From NCBI RefSeq assembly GCF_004355185.1, contig NZ_CP037922.1:3008001-3072000 (forward strand): a DNA stretch of 64,000 bases. The letters are read 5' to 3'. The position numbers and the translations under genes were made by a program. The notes under the pieces are model-generated. The model had not been told where the DNA came from, did no database searches, and was given only the letters and a program-made list of their open reading frames with translations. Below are positions 48,361-56,870 of the stretch, one piece after another; within the stretch, counting starts at the first letter, position 1; every line of letters starts with the position of its first letter. This DNA comes from Hymenobacter radiodurans (GTDB lineage: Bacteria; Bacteroidota; Bacteroidia; Cytophagales; Hymenobacteraceae).

Positions 48361-49851
48361 ATGATCGACATTTCCCACTACGAAGCGTGGTTTATTACAG
48401 GTAGCCAGCACCTCTACGGTCCCGAAACCTTGGAGCAAGTCGCGCAGCATTCCCAGCAGATTGCGGCGGCCCTGAACACGGAGCTACCGATCAAAATCGT
48501 TTATAAGCCGGTTTTGACGGGTCCCGATGAGATCTATCAGCTTATGCAGGAAGCCAACACCACCAAAAACTGCGTGGGGTTGATTGCCTGGATGCACACT
48601 TTCTCGCCGGCCAAAATGTGGATCAACGGCCTGAAGATTCTGCAGAAGCCACTGGCTCACCTGCACACCCAGTTCAACCGCGACATCCCGTGGGCCGATA
48701 TTGATATGGACTTCATGAACACCAACCAATCGGCGCACGGCGACCGGGAGTTTGGGTTCATTGGCACCCGCATGCGCCTGAATCGCAAAGTGGTAGTGGG
48801 CCATTGGCAGGATCCGGCCGTGCACCAGAGCCTGAACGTGTGGGCCCGCGTGGCCTGCGCCTGGGCTGACTGGCAGGGGGCAAAATTCGTCCGTTTCGGT
48901 GACAACATGCGCTACGTAGCCGTAACCGAAGGCGACAAAGTAGAAGCCGAAATCAAGTTTGGCTACTCCGTGAATACGTATGGCATCGGCGACTTGGTAG
49001 CAGTTATCAACGCCGTGAGCGATGACCAAATTGATGAGTTACTTGCAACCTATGAGCAGGAATACGAGTTGGCCGAAACGCTGAAAGACGGCGGCAGTCA
49101 GCGCGAGTCGCTGCGCGAGGCAGCCCGCATTGAGGCCGGCATGCGCAAGTTTTTGCAGGATAACGGCGCGAAAGGCTTCACCGACACCTTCGAAGATTTG
49201 CATGGCATGGCGCAGCTGCCGGGCATCGCTACCCAGCGCTTGATGGCCGAGGGCTACGGCTTCGGCGGCGAGGGCGACTGGAAAACGGCCGCGTTGGTGC
49301 GGGCCATGAAAGTGATGGGCGCCGGCCTGCCGGGGGGAAATTCTTTCATGGAAGACTACACCTATCACTTCGCCCCCAACAACAACCAAGTGCTGGGCTC
49401 CCACATGCTCGAAATTTGCCCTACTATCTCCACGGGTAAAGTGCGCTGCGAAGTACACCCATTGGGCATTGGCGGCAAAGCTGACCCAGTGCGCCTCGTA
49501 TTCAATTGCCCCGCCGGTCCGGCGCTCAATGCGACCATCGTAGACATGGGCAATCGTTTCCGGCTGCTGGTGAATGAAGTGGAAGCCGTAGAGCCCGAGC
49601 AAGACCTGCCCAAGCTGCCCGTAGCTCGCGTGCTTTGGAAAGTAAAACCAAGCTTAACAGTTGGTGCGGCGGCCTGGATTCTGGCCGGCGGTGCTCACCA
49701 CACGGGTTACAGCCAAAATTTGACGGCTGAATATTTAGAGGATTTTGCCGAGATGGCCGGTATCGAATACGTTTTGATAGATGACGATACCAAGTTGCGC
49801 ACATTTAAAAATGAGTTGCGCTACAACGAAGTAGCTTATGGCGGCCGATAA
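48361..49851 (+). CDS. araA: L-arabinose isomerase
   Basis: 496 residues from ATG 48361, the usual AraA length; a longer open frame upstream runs through the palindromic repeat and is rejected. N terminus [18 protein letters not shown], then [34 protein letters not shown], and EDYTYHF with the metal ligands. The C-terminal [11 protein letters not shown] holds further metal/substrate residues. It converts L-arabinose to L-ribulose. Confidence 0.97.
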   Translation: MIDISHYEAWFITGSQHLYGPETLEQVAQHSQQIAAALNTELPIKIVYKPVLTGPDEIYQLMQEANTTKNCVGLIAWMHTFSPAKMWINGLKILQKPLAHLHTQFNRDIPWADIDMDFMNTNQSAHGDREFGFIGTRMRLNRKVVVGHWQDPAVHQSLNVWARVACAWADWQGAKFVRFGDNMRYVAVTEGDKVEAEIKFGYSVNTYGIGDLVAVINAVSDDQIDELLATYEQEYELAETLKDGGSQRESLREAARIEAGMRKFLQDNGAKGFTDTFEDLHGMAQLPGIATQRLMAEGYGFGGEGDWKTAALVRAMKVMGAGLPGGNSFMEDYTYHFAPNNNQVLGSHMLEICPTISTGKVRCEVHPLGIGGKADPVRLVFNCPAGPALNATIVDMGNRFRLLVNEVEAVEPEQDLPKLPVARVLWKVKPSLTVGAAAWILAGGAHHTGYSQNLTAEYLEDFAEMAGIEYVLIDDDTKLRTFKNELRYNEVAYGGR

Positions 49852-49908
49852 TTTCGCTACTTTCCCAAATCCTTACTATTCGTCAGCCAAAAGCCCTACA
49901 ACTTTCAA

Positions 49909-51591
49909 ATGAATCAGCTCGCAACGATTGACTACATCGTTTTCATTATCTACTTCATCATTGTTGCCGGCTATGGCATCTGGATTTATCGCCGCAAGAA
50001 CACACACGATGGAACGGTTGACGGCGATTCCAAAGACTACTTCCTCGCGGAGGGCTCTCTGACCTGGTGGGCTATCGGCTCTTCCCTTATCGCATCCAAC
50101 ATCTCGGCCGAGCAGTTTGTAGGCATGTCGGGCTCTGGTTTTAAGATGGGTCTGGCCATTGCCACCTACGAGTGGATGGCATCTATCACGCTGATTATTG
50201 TGGCGGTGTTTTTCATTCCGGTCTATCTGAAAAACAACATTGCCACCATGCCGCAGTTCCTGAGCCAGCGCTATAACAGCACGGTGGCCATGATTATGGC
50301 CGTGTTCTGGCTCATGCTGTATGTGGTTGTTAACCTGACCTCTATCCTCTACTTAGGGGCTATTGCCATCAGCAGTATCTCAGGTTTCGACCTTACGCTC
50401 TGCATGTACCTGCTGGCCATATTCGCTATTTTCATCACCCTGGGTGGTATGAAAGTAATCGGCTACACCGACGTGATTCAGGTGTTCTTCCTGATTCTGG
50501 GTGGTTTAGCGACTACGTATCTGGCCTTGAATCTGGTGGCAGAGCACTATGGTAGTACAGGTGTACTGAAGGGCTTCTCGCTGATGACGAGCCAGGCCAA
50601 CGACCACTTCCACATGATTTTTAAGCGCGACAACCCTAACTACCTCGATTTGCCCGGCCTAACGGTGCTGCTCGGCGGTATGTGGATTGTAAACCTGAAC
50701 TACTGGGGTTGCAACCAGTACATCACCCAGCGCGCCCTCGGTGCCGATCTGCCCACAGCTCGCGCTGGTTTGCTATTCGCTGCCTTCCTAAAGATGTTGA
50801 TGCCCGTAATTGTAGTGTTGCCAGGTATTGCGGCGTACGTCTTGTTTAAGGCCGATGTATTCGGTGCTGAGATGATGCAGGACGGCGAGCTTAACCCCGA
50901 CCGGGCCTATCCGGTACTGCTCAACATTCTGCCCGTGGGCCTGAAAGGCTTGTCGTTTGCCGCACTTACGGCGGCGGTGGTAGCCTCGCTGGCCGGCAAA
51001 GCCAACAGTATTGCCACCATCTTTACTCTCGACGTGTACAAGAAAGTGTTCAATGAGGGTGCCTCCGAGAAGCAACTGGTACGCGTGGGCAAAATCTCGG
51101 TAGTAGTAGCCATGATTTTGGGCGTACTCATCGCGCCTTTCCTCGGTATTGATAAGAAAGGCGGCTTCCAGTACATCCAAGAATATACGGGCTTCGTGTC
51201 GCCGGGTATTTTCGCCATGTTTATTCTAGGCTTCTTCTGGAAGAAAACGACCTCCACGGCAGCTCTGTTTGCTACCATCGGCGGCTTCCTGCTATCGGTT
51301 CTGCTTAAGTTCCTGCCGAACATGATGGACCTGTCGTTCCTGGCTCCTATCGGCTTCGCTGTTCCAAGCGCTACGGGCGTCTACGAGATTCCCTTCCTCG
51401 ACCGCATGGGCATTGTGTTCATTGTCTGTGTACTGATGATGATAATCATTAGCCTGATTGAGAACAGCATGGGTGTAAAAACCAATGGGCTGGAAATTGA
51501 CCGGACTATGTTCAAGACTAACCGCAGCTTTGCCATTGGCTCTATCGTGGTCTTTGTTCTAATCACCACGCTTTACACGGTTTACTGGTAA
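49909..51591 (+). CDS. Sodium:sugar symporter (SSS/SGLT family)
   Basis: 560 residues with about 14 membrane segments. Family motifs include WWAIGSSLIASNISAEQFVGMSG, GGMKVIGYTDVIQVFFLILGG, and the sodium-site region AALTAAVVASLAGKANSIATIFTLDVYKK. It follows araA by 57 bp and is closed by the terminator at 51594-51631. From position it should import L-arabinose across the inner membrane; specificity is inferred from context only. Confidence 0.92.
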   Translation: MNQLATIDYIVFIIYFIIVAGYGIWIYRRKNTHDGTVDGDSKDYFLAEGSLTWWAIGSSLIASNISAEQFVGMSGSGFKMGLAIATYEWMASITLIIVAVFFIPVYLKNNIATMPQFLSQRYNSTVAMIMAVFWLMLYVVVNLTSILYLGAIAISSISGFDLTLCMYLLAIFAIFITLGGMKVIGYTDVIQVFFLILGGLATTYLALNLVAEHYGSTGVLKGFSLMTSQANDHFHMIFKRDNPNYLDLPGLTVLLGGMWIVNLNYWGCNQYITQRALGADLPTARAGLLFAAFLKMLMPVIVVLPGIAAYVLFKADVFGAEMMQDGELNPDRAYPVLLNILPVGLKGLSFAALTAAVVASLAGKANSIATIFTLDVYKKVFNEGASEKQLVRVGKISVVVAMILGVLIAPFLGIDKKGGFQYIQEYTGFVSPGIFAMFILGFFWKKTTSTAALFATIGGFLLSVLLKFLPNMMDLSFLAPIGFAVPSATGVYEIPFLDRMGIVFIVCVLMMIIISLIENSMGVKTNGLEIDRTMFKTNRSFAIGSIVVFVLITTLYTVYW

Positions 51592-51593
51592 TC

Positions 51594-51631
51594 AAAAAAA
51601 GCCCCCCAGTTATCCCCTGGGGGCTTTTTTA
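51594..51631 (+). terminator. Terminator of the galM-ara-symporter unit
   Basis: AAAAAAGCCCCCCAG pairs with CTGGGGGCTTTTTT around a short loop. One arm has C6 and the other G5, so one base bulges or one G was lost. It separates the symporter from the GH51 gene, which therefore needs its own promoter. Confidence 0.9.
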
Positions 51632-51684
51632 AATGATTGGAGTTAATGAATTCACGAGGCTACTTCCCACCTAAAAACGTACTT

Positions 51685-53786
51685 ATGGAAACCCATTTTA
51701 TTTCCCATAAAGCACAATCGATTGTGTTGAGCTTAAGTTTAGCTGGCGCGCTGATTAGCAACTCAGTACAAGCCCAGACGGCCAACGCGCCCAGTACCAT
51801 TACAGTGCAGGTAAACAAGCCCGGTGCTCCGGTTGCCAAAACCATGTACGGCTTGTTTTTCGAGGATATCAACTTCGGCGCCGATGGTGGTCTTTATCCG
51901 GAACTTGTTAAGAATAAGTCGTTTGAAACCGATGACCGCCTGATCGGCTGGAAAGGCATCAAAGGTGCCTCGGCCCTCTCCACCTATACGGTTTCCAGCC
52001 AGCAGCCCATCAGCGAAAAAAACAGCCACTTCCTTCGCCTGACCGCCACCACCGCCAGCCCCGACGCGGGCTTCGTGAACGAGGGCTTTCGGGGAATGGG
52101 CGTGAAGGAAGGTGCCGAGTACACATTTTCGGTGTATGCCCGCCGTGGCCCCGGCAACATTGGGGGGCTAAATGTGACGATTGAAGAGCCTGCTCGCCCT
52201 CAGGGCGGAGGTCCTGAAGCGCCTGCCTCGGGTAAAGTTTTGGCCCAAACCAAAATCACTGGCCTCACGAACGAGTGGAAAAAGTACAGTGTCGTACTGA
52301 AGCCGTCAGCTACGGCAGCCAGAGCGCGCCTCAAGCTGACCATAGATGGCACCGGCACCGTCGACCTAGACGTGGTTTCGTTGTTCCCGAAGGATACCTG
52401 GATGAAGCGTGAGAATGGCATGCGCGCCGACCTAGTGCAGCTGCTAAAAGATATGAACCCCGGCTTTCTGCGCTTTCCCGGCGGCTGCATTGTAGAGGGC
52501 GTTACGCTCGACAACCGGTACCAGTGGAAGGAAACAATTGGTGACGTGGCTTCCCGCTCCCCCATTATCAACCGTTGGAATACGGAGTTTAAGCACCGCT
52601 TCACGCCGGATTATTATCAGTCGTTTGGGCTGGGCTTTTTCGAGTATTTCCAACTCTCGGAGGACTTGGGCGCAGAGCCGCTGCCGATTTTGAACGTAGG
52701 TATGGCATGCCAATTCAACTCCGCTGAATTGGCCCCTATTACCGCCGCCGGTGGCCCCAGCGCCCCCGCCCACGACCACGCCGACGATGAGCCGACGCTC
52801 GACACCTTCATCCAGGATGCGCTGGACCTGATTGAGTTTGCCAACGGCCCCGCGACCAGCACTTGGGGGCAAAGCGGGTGGCAATGGGGCATCCGGCCCC
52901 TTTCAATCTAAAGTACATCGGCATTGGGAACGAGCAGTGGGGGCCGCAGTATTTGGAGCGCTACGAGCCGTTTGCCAAAGCCGTGAAGGCGAAGTACCCG
53001 AATATGAACATCGTGAGCAGCGCGGGTCCTTCGCCGGGCGGTGAGCTATTTGATAAGGCCAGCGCAAAGTTGCGGGAGCTGAAGGCCGAGCTGATTGACG
53101 AGCACTACTACGCGAAGCCCGAGTGGTTTCGCGAGAACGTAGGCCGCTACGATAACTATCCCCGCACCGGTCCGAAAATCTTCGCAGGCGAGTACGCCGC
53201 GCAAAGCGTAGCTATCGGCAGCCCCGATAACAAGAACAACTGGGATTGTGCCATCTCGGAAGCCGCCTTTATGACGGGCTTGGAGCGCAATGCCGACGTG
53301 GTGACTATGGCCTCCTATGCTCCTTTATTTGCCCACGTAGATGCCTGGCAGTGGACGCCGGACCTTATCTGGTTTGACAACCTGAAAGCATACGGCACGC
53401 CTAACTACTACGTGCAGAAGCTGTTCGCTACCAATCCCGGCACCACCATGCTGCCCGTGCAGCTCGGCAACAACGCCAAAAACGGCCAGGATAACCTCTT
53501 CGCCAGCGCCGTAGCCGATGATAAAGTCGGTGAGGTAGTGGTGAAACTGGTGAATTACTCGCCCCAGCCCCGCACTGTAACCCTGAACTTAGCAGGCGCG
53601 AAGAAATTGGGCAAGTCGGGCAAAGCTATTGTATTAGCCAGCAATGATTTGAATGCAGTAAACAGCATTGAACAACCCATGAACATTGCTCCAAAAGAGG
53701 AAAAATTCACGGTAAAGTCTTCGACTATCAGCTACACCTTGGCGCCCAATTCCTTCACAGTTTTGCGCGTCCCTGGTAAGCGATAA
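51685..53786 (+). CDS. GH51 alpha-L-arabinofuranosidase, frame-corrected
   Basis: Starts at ATG 51685 (METHFISHK) with a signal peptide ending SVQAQT. The N-terminal region TMYGLFFEDINFGADGGLYPELV is typical of GH51; a carbohydrate-binding-like insert (about 90-235) is followed by the barrel. The frame breaks in a G5 tract at 52865-52869; one added G gives STWGAKRVAMGHPAPFNLKY and exactly 701 codons. Acid/base Glu417 (GNEQWG) and nucleophile Glu503 (FAGEYAAQS) lie after the break. It removes arabinofuranosyl side chains. A perfect LacI-type operator lies inside codons 10-14. Confidence 0.93.
51713..51726. promoter_or_regulatory. LacI-type operator inside the GH51 signal-peptide codons
   Basis: Perfect CACAATCGATTGTG starting 28 bp after the GH51 ATG, reading Ala-Gln-Ser-Ile-Val in frame. 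A terminator lies just upstream, so the promoter must be in the 53 bp before the ATG and this site would block early elongation or overlap initiation. Confidence 0.85.
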
Positions 53787-53884
53787 GCGTTTTATCAATC
53801 AATAATTGATGGGTGGAGAAAGGAAGCGAGAGGTTCTTTTTTCCACCCATTTTTTGCCCTGGTCGCTTATTCAAGCCCTACCTT

Positions 53885-55726
53885 ATGAAACACTTAGCTA
53901 AGCTTCTGCTTCCTGCTTTGGCCGTGGGACTGTCTGTTCAAGCGCAAAAAATGCCCCCCAAGCCAGCTTTTCATCAGTGGGCGCTAACTCCGCCAAGGGG
54001 CTGGAATAGCTGGGACTGCTACGGCCCTACCGTAACCGAAGTCGAGGTGAAAGCGAACGCCGATTATATGGCTAAGTACCTTAAGGCCAGCGGCTGGGAA
54101 TATGTAGTGGTGGATATTCGCTGGTACGTGGGAAACGATACAGCCCACGGCTACAACGAGAAGAATCCTGACTGGAACATCGACCAATACGGACGCTTTG
54201 TGCCGGCGGTCAATCGGTTTCCGTCAGCGGCGAATGGGCAAGGATTTAAGCCGCTGGCTGACTACATGCACGGTAAGGGGCTAAAATTTGGGATTCACAT
54301 CATGCGCGGCGTACCCGTGGTGGCCGTCAACCGGAAACTGCCCATTTTGGGGAGTAAGGCAACGGCAGCTGATATCTACTCAAAGGAAGGTCAGGCGGGG
54401 TGGCTGCGCGATATGTACACGGTAGTCGCCGGGCGGCCGGGCGCGCAGGAGTACTACAACTCGCTGTTTAAAATGTACGCCGATTGGGGCGTGGATTTCG
54501 TGAAAGTCGATGACCTTTCTTCGCCCTACCACGCGCCGGAAGTTGAGATGATTCGCAAAGCCATCGACCTGACGGGCCGGCCGATTGTGCTGAGCACGTC
54601 GCCAGGCGAAACGCCCATTGCGCAAGCCAAGCACGTGCAGCAGCACGCCAATATGTGGCGCACCGTGGGCGACTTTTGGGATAGTTGGGAACAGCTGAAG
54701 GAGCACTTTGAGGTCTGCAACCGCTGGGCGCCATACAGCATGCCGGGCGCCTGGCCCGACGCGGATATGCTGCCGCTGGGCCGCATTGGAATTCGGGCAG
54801 AACGGGGCGACGACCGCATGTCGCGCTTCACCAATGACGAGCAATACACGCTCATGTCGCTGTGGTCCATCTTCCGTTCGCCGCTGATGTTTGGGGGCGA
54901 TTTACCCAGCAACGACGCTTTTACTCTGGCTTTGCTGACGAATAAAGAAGTGCTGGCCATGCATAGCACAAGCACCAACAACCGGCAGCTTTTCCGCCAA
55001 AACGACCTTATCGCCTGGGTAGCCGACGACCCCAAAACCGGCGACAAATACCTGGCGCTGTTCAATGCTCAGGATCAGGAGCTTGCAACGGAGAAAGAAG
55101 CTGCCTGGTCGAGCGGCCTAATTACGCGTCAAACGCCGGGGCATAGCAAATCCGTAGATATCGACATTCGGGGGGCAAAAAAGCTGTATCTGAATGTGCG
55201 CAACGGCGGCGATGATATTGCCTGGGATCACGCCGATTGGCTGGCTCCTACCCTATCCGACGGAAAAAAAAGCGTTGCACTGAGTAGTTTACCTTGGAAG
55301 CAAGCCTCCGCTGGCTGGGGCCAGGTGACGGCCAACAAAAGCGTGTCGGGCGCTGACCTGCTGGTGGGGGGCAAAAAATACACCGACGGCATCGGCACCC
55401 ATTCCAATTCCATGATTGAGTACGATTTGCCCCCCGGCTTCACTCGCTTCACCGCCACCGTCGGGCTGGACAACGCGGGCGCTTCGCAGAATACGGGCGG
55501 CACGGTGCAGTTTCTGGTGTTTACCAAGAACCCATTTAAGCCGGTGCCTCCCGACTCAGCGCAGGTAGAAGTAGCCTTGCAACAACTGGGTTTCAACTCC
55601 GCTTGCACTATTCGCAATATGTGGACGGGCAAAGAAGTAGGCACGTTCACCGGCACATTTGCCCCCCACATTCGGCGTCACGGTGCTGGGTTGTATCGAG
55701 TTTCTGCCAAGCAGAAATCAAAGTAG
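53885..55726 (+). CDS. GH27 enzyme (alpha-galactosidase / beta-L-arabinopyranosidase) with NPCBM domain
   Basis: 613 residues from ATG 53885 with a signal peptide ending QAQ. GH27 barrel: PRGWNSWDCYG near 37, nucleophile Asp209 (FVKVDD) and acid/base Asp263 (RTVGDFWDSW), plus MPGAWPDADMLPLG. A beta-sandwich follows near 400-470, and an NPCBM-like domain ends the protein (YTDGIGTHSNSMIEYDL). GH27 includes both alpha-galactosidases and beta-L-arabinopyranosidases; the arabinan setting makes the second possible, but sequence alone does not decide. 98 bp after the GH51 gene, probably in the same unit. Confidence 0.9.
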   Translation: MKHLAKLLLPALAVGLSVQAQKMPPKPAFHQWALTPPRGWNSWDCYGPTVTEVEVKANADYMAKYLKASGWEYVVVDIRWYVGNDTAHGYNEKNPDWNIDQYGRFVPAVNRFPSAANGQGFKPLADYMHGKGLKFGIHIMRGVPVVAVNRKLPILGSKATAADIYSKEGQAGWLRDMYTVVAGRPGAQEYYNSLFKMYADWGVDFVKVDDLSSPYHAPEVEMIRKAIDLTGRPIVLSTSPGETPIAQAKHVQQHANMWRTVGDFWDSWEQLKEHFEVCNRWAPYSMPGAWPDADMLPLGRIGIRAERGDDRMSRFTNDEQYTLMSLWSIFRSPLMFGGDLPSNDAFTLALLTNKEVLAMHSTSTNNRQLFRQNDLIAWVADDPKTGDKYLALFNAQDQELATEKEAAWSSGLITRQTPGHSKSVDIDIRGAKKLYLNVRNGGDDIAWDHADWLAPTLSDGKKSVALSSLPWKQASAGWGQVTANKSVSGADLLVGGKKYTDGIGTHSNSMIEYDLPPGFTRFTATVGLDNAGASQNTGGTVQFLVFTKNPFKPVPPDSAQVEVALQQLGFNSACTIRNMWTGKEVGTFTGTFAPHIRRHGAGLYRVSAKQKSK

Positions 55727-55742
55727 GATTAACGTCCGTTCA

Positions 55743-55790
55743 ATCAACAGAAAGGGGCCGACTGCATGCAGTCGGCCCCTTTCTGTTGAT
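55743..55790. terminator. 48-bp perfect palindrome between convergent genes
   Basis: The 24-bp left half starting ATCAACAGAAAGGGGCCGAC is exactly complementary to the right half, centre GCATGC. It lies between the GH27 and GH43 stop codons and should end both transcripts. Confidence 0.9.
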
Positions 55791-55803
55791 TAATACGGCT
55801 CGG

Positions 55804-56787
55804 TTATTTAGCTGGCTTCACACCTTCGGTTGTCATCACCACGCGTTTCATCGTGCCGTCCTTGTTGTAGTAAAGGTTATCGATGCAGACGGAACGGCGG
55901 AAGCTGCCTCCATCCGTTTGGAGAGCGCCGTTGTGGTAGATGAAGTACGACTGCCCTTTGAAATCGATGATAGCTTGGTGGTTAGTGTTAGAATTGCCCG
56001 CTATTTCGTTCAAAATACCTTTGTACTCCCACGGCCCTTCTATCTTCTTGCTCATGGCATACACGATTTTCTCCGGGAAGCCCGACGCGTACGATAAGTA
56101 GTACCAGTCGCCGCGCTTATGAATCCAGGGCGCTTCAGTGAATTTAGGCAGGTCTATGGTTTGGATGGGACCATCCAGCTCCGTCATATTGGGCTTTAGC
56201 TTGGCGTAGTAGCAAGCCGTATTTCCCCAAAACAAGTATGCCTGACCTTTTTCGTCGATCCAGACAGTAGGGTCAATATCGTCCCAACTTATCGTGGCTT
56301 TGGTGGTCATATCATTGGTAATCAAGGCTGAGCCGCGCGCATCTTTGAACGGTCCCAGCGGATTGTCGGCTACGGCCACCCCGATGGCTTTTCCTTTGAT
56401 GGTGCCATGCTCCACGGCCACGTACCAGTAAAATTTGCCGTTGCGCTCTACCACCTGCGAAGCCCAAGAATCGCCTTTTGCCCAGGCAAAATCTTTGGCA
56501 GCCAGCGGCACCGGATGCTCCGTCCAGTTCACCATATCCGACGACGAGAAGCAAAGCCACTCGTTCATCACGTAGCGTTCCTGCTTGGGCGGCGCCTCAT
56601 CGTGGCCAGCGTAGATGTACACTTTGTCCTTGTAAACCAGCGCGGCCGGGTCGGCGGTATACTTGTTTTTAATGATAGGATTGCCCCCTGGCGGGTTCAG
56701 CTCAGGTTTCACAATCGATTGTGCAGAAGCTGAAAAAAAAGCAGATAGCCCAAGACAAGCTGCCGCAACTGTTAGGTTTATTCTCAT
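55804..56787 (-). CDS. GH43 arabinofuranosidase/xylosidase-like enzyme
   Basis: 327 residues with a signal peptide ending SASAQ. Five-blade GH43 fold: base Asp46 (YTADPAALV), Asp172 (DDIDPTVW) and acid Glu218 (FTEAPWI). The sequence belongs to a GH43 branch that holds exo-acting arabinofuranosidases and xylosidases. Codons 22-26 (Ala-Gln-Ser-Ile-Val) are a perfect LacI-type operator at 56710-56723. It ends at the 48-bp palindrome and starts after the hairpin that closes tal-pgi, so it is its own unit. Confidence 0.92.
   Translation of the reverse strand: MRINLTVAAACLGLSAFFSASAQSIVKPELNPPGGNPIIKNKYTADPAALVYKDKVYIYAGHDEAPPKQERYVMNEWLCFSSSDMVNWTEHPVPLAAKDFAWAKGDSWASQVVERNGKFYWYVAVEHGTIKGKAIGVAVADNPLGPFKDARGSALITNDMTTKATISWDDIDPTVWIDEKGQAYLFWGNTACYYAKLKPNMTELDGPIQTIDLPKFTEAPWIHKRGDWYYLSYASGFPEKIVYAMSKKIEGPWEYKGILNEIAGNSNTNHQAIIDFKGQSYFIYHNGALQTDGGSFRRSVCIDNLYYNKDGTMKRVVMTTEGVKPAK
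56710..56723. promoter_or_regulatory. LacI-type operator inside the GH43 signal-peptide codons
   Basis: Perfect CACAATCGATTGTG, 64-77 bp downstream of the start of the minus-strand GH43 gene. It encodes the same peptide, Ala-Gln-Ser-Ile-Val, as the operator inside the GH51 gene. Confidence 0.85.
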
Positions 56788-56828
56788 CTAGATGGGATTA
56801 AGAAGACTATGACTAATGCGTAAAGGCC

Positions 56829-56861
56829 AATGGCCTGCCCATTAGGTGAGCAGACCATTGG
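56829..56861 (-). terminator. Hairpin after tal-pgi
   Basis: CCAATGG..CTGC and GCAG..CCATTGG pair with one mismatch around an 11-nt loop, just past the tal-pgi stop. The T run is weak, so it is a likely but not certain terminator. Confidence 0.6.
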
Positions 56862-56870
56862 TTGTATTAC

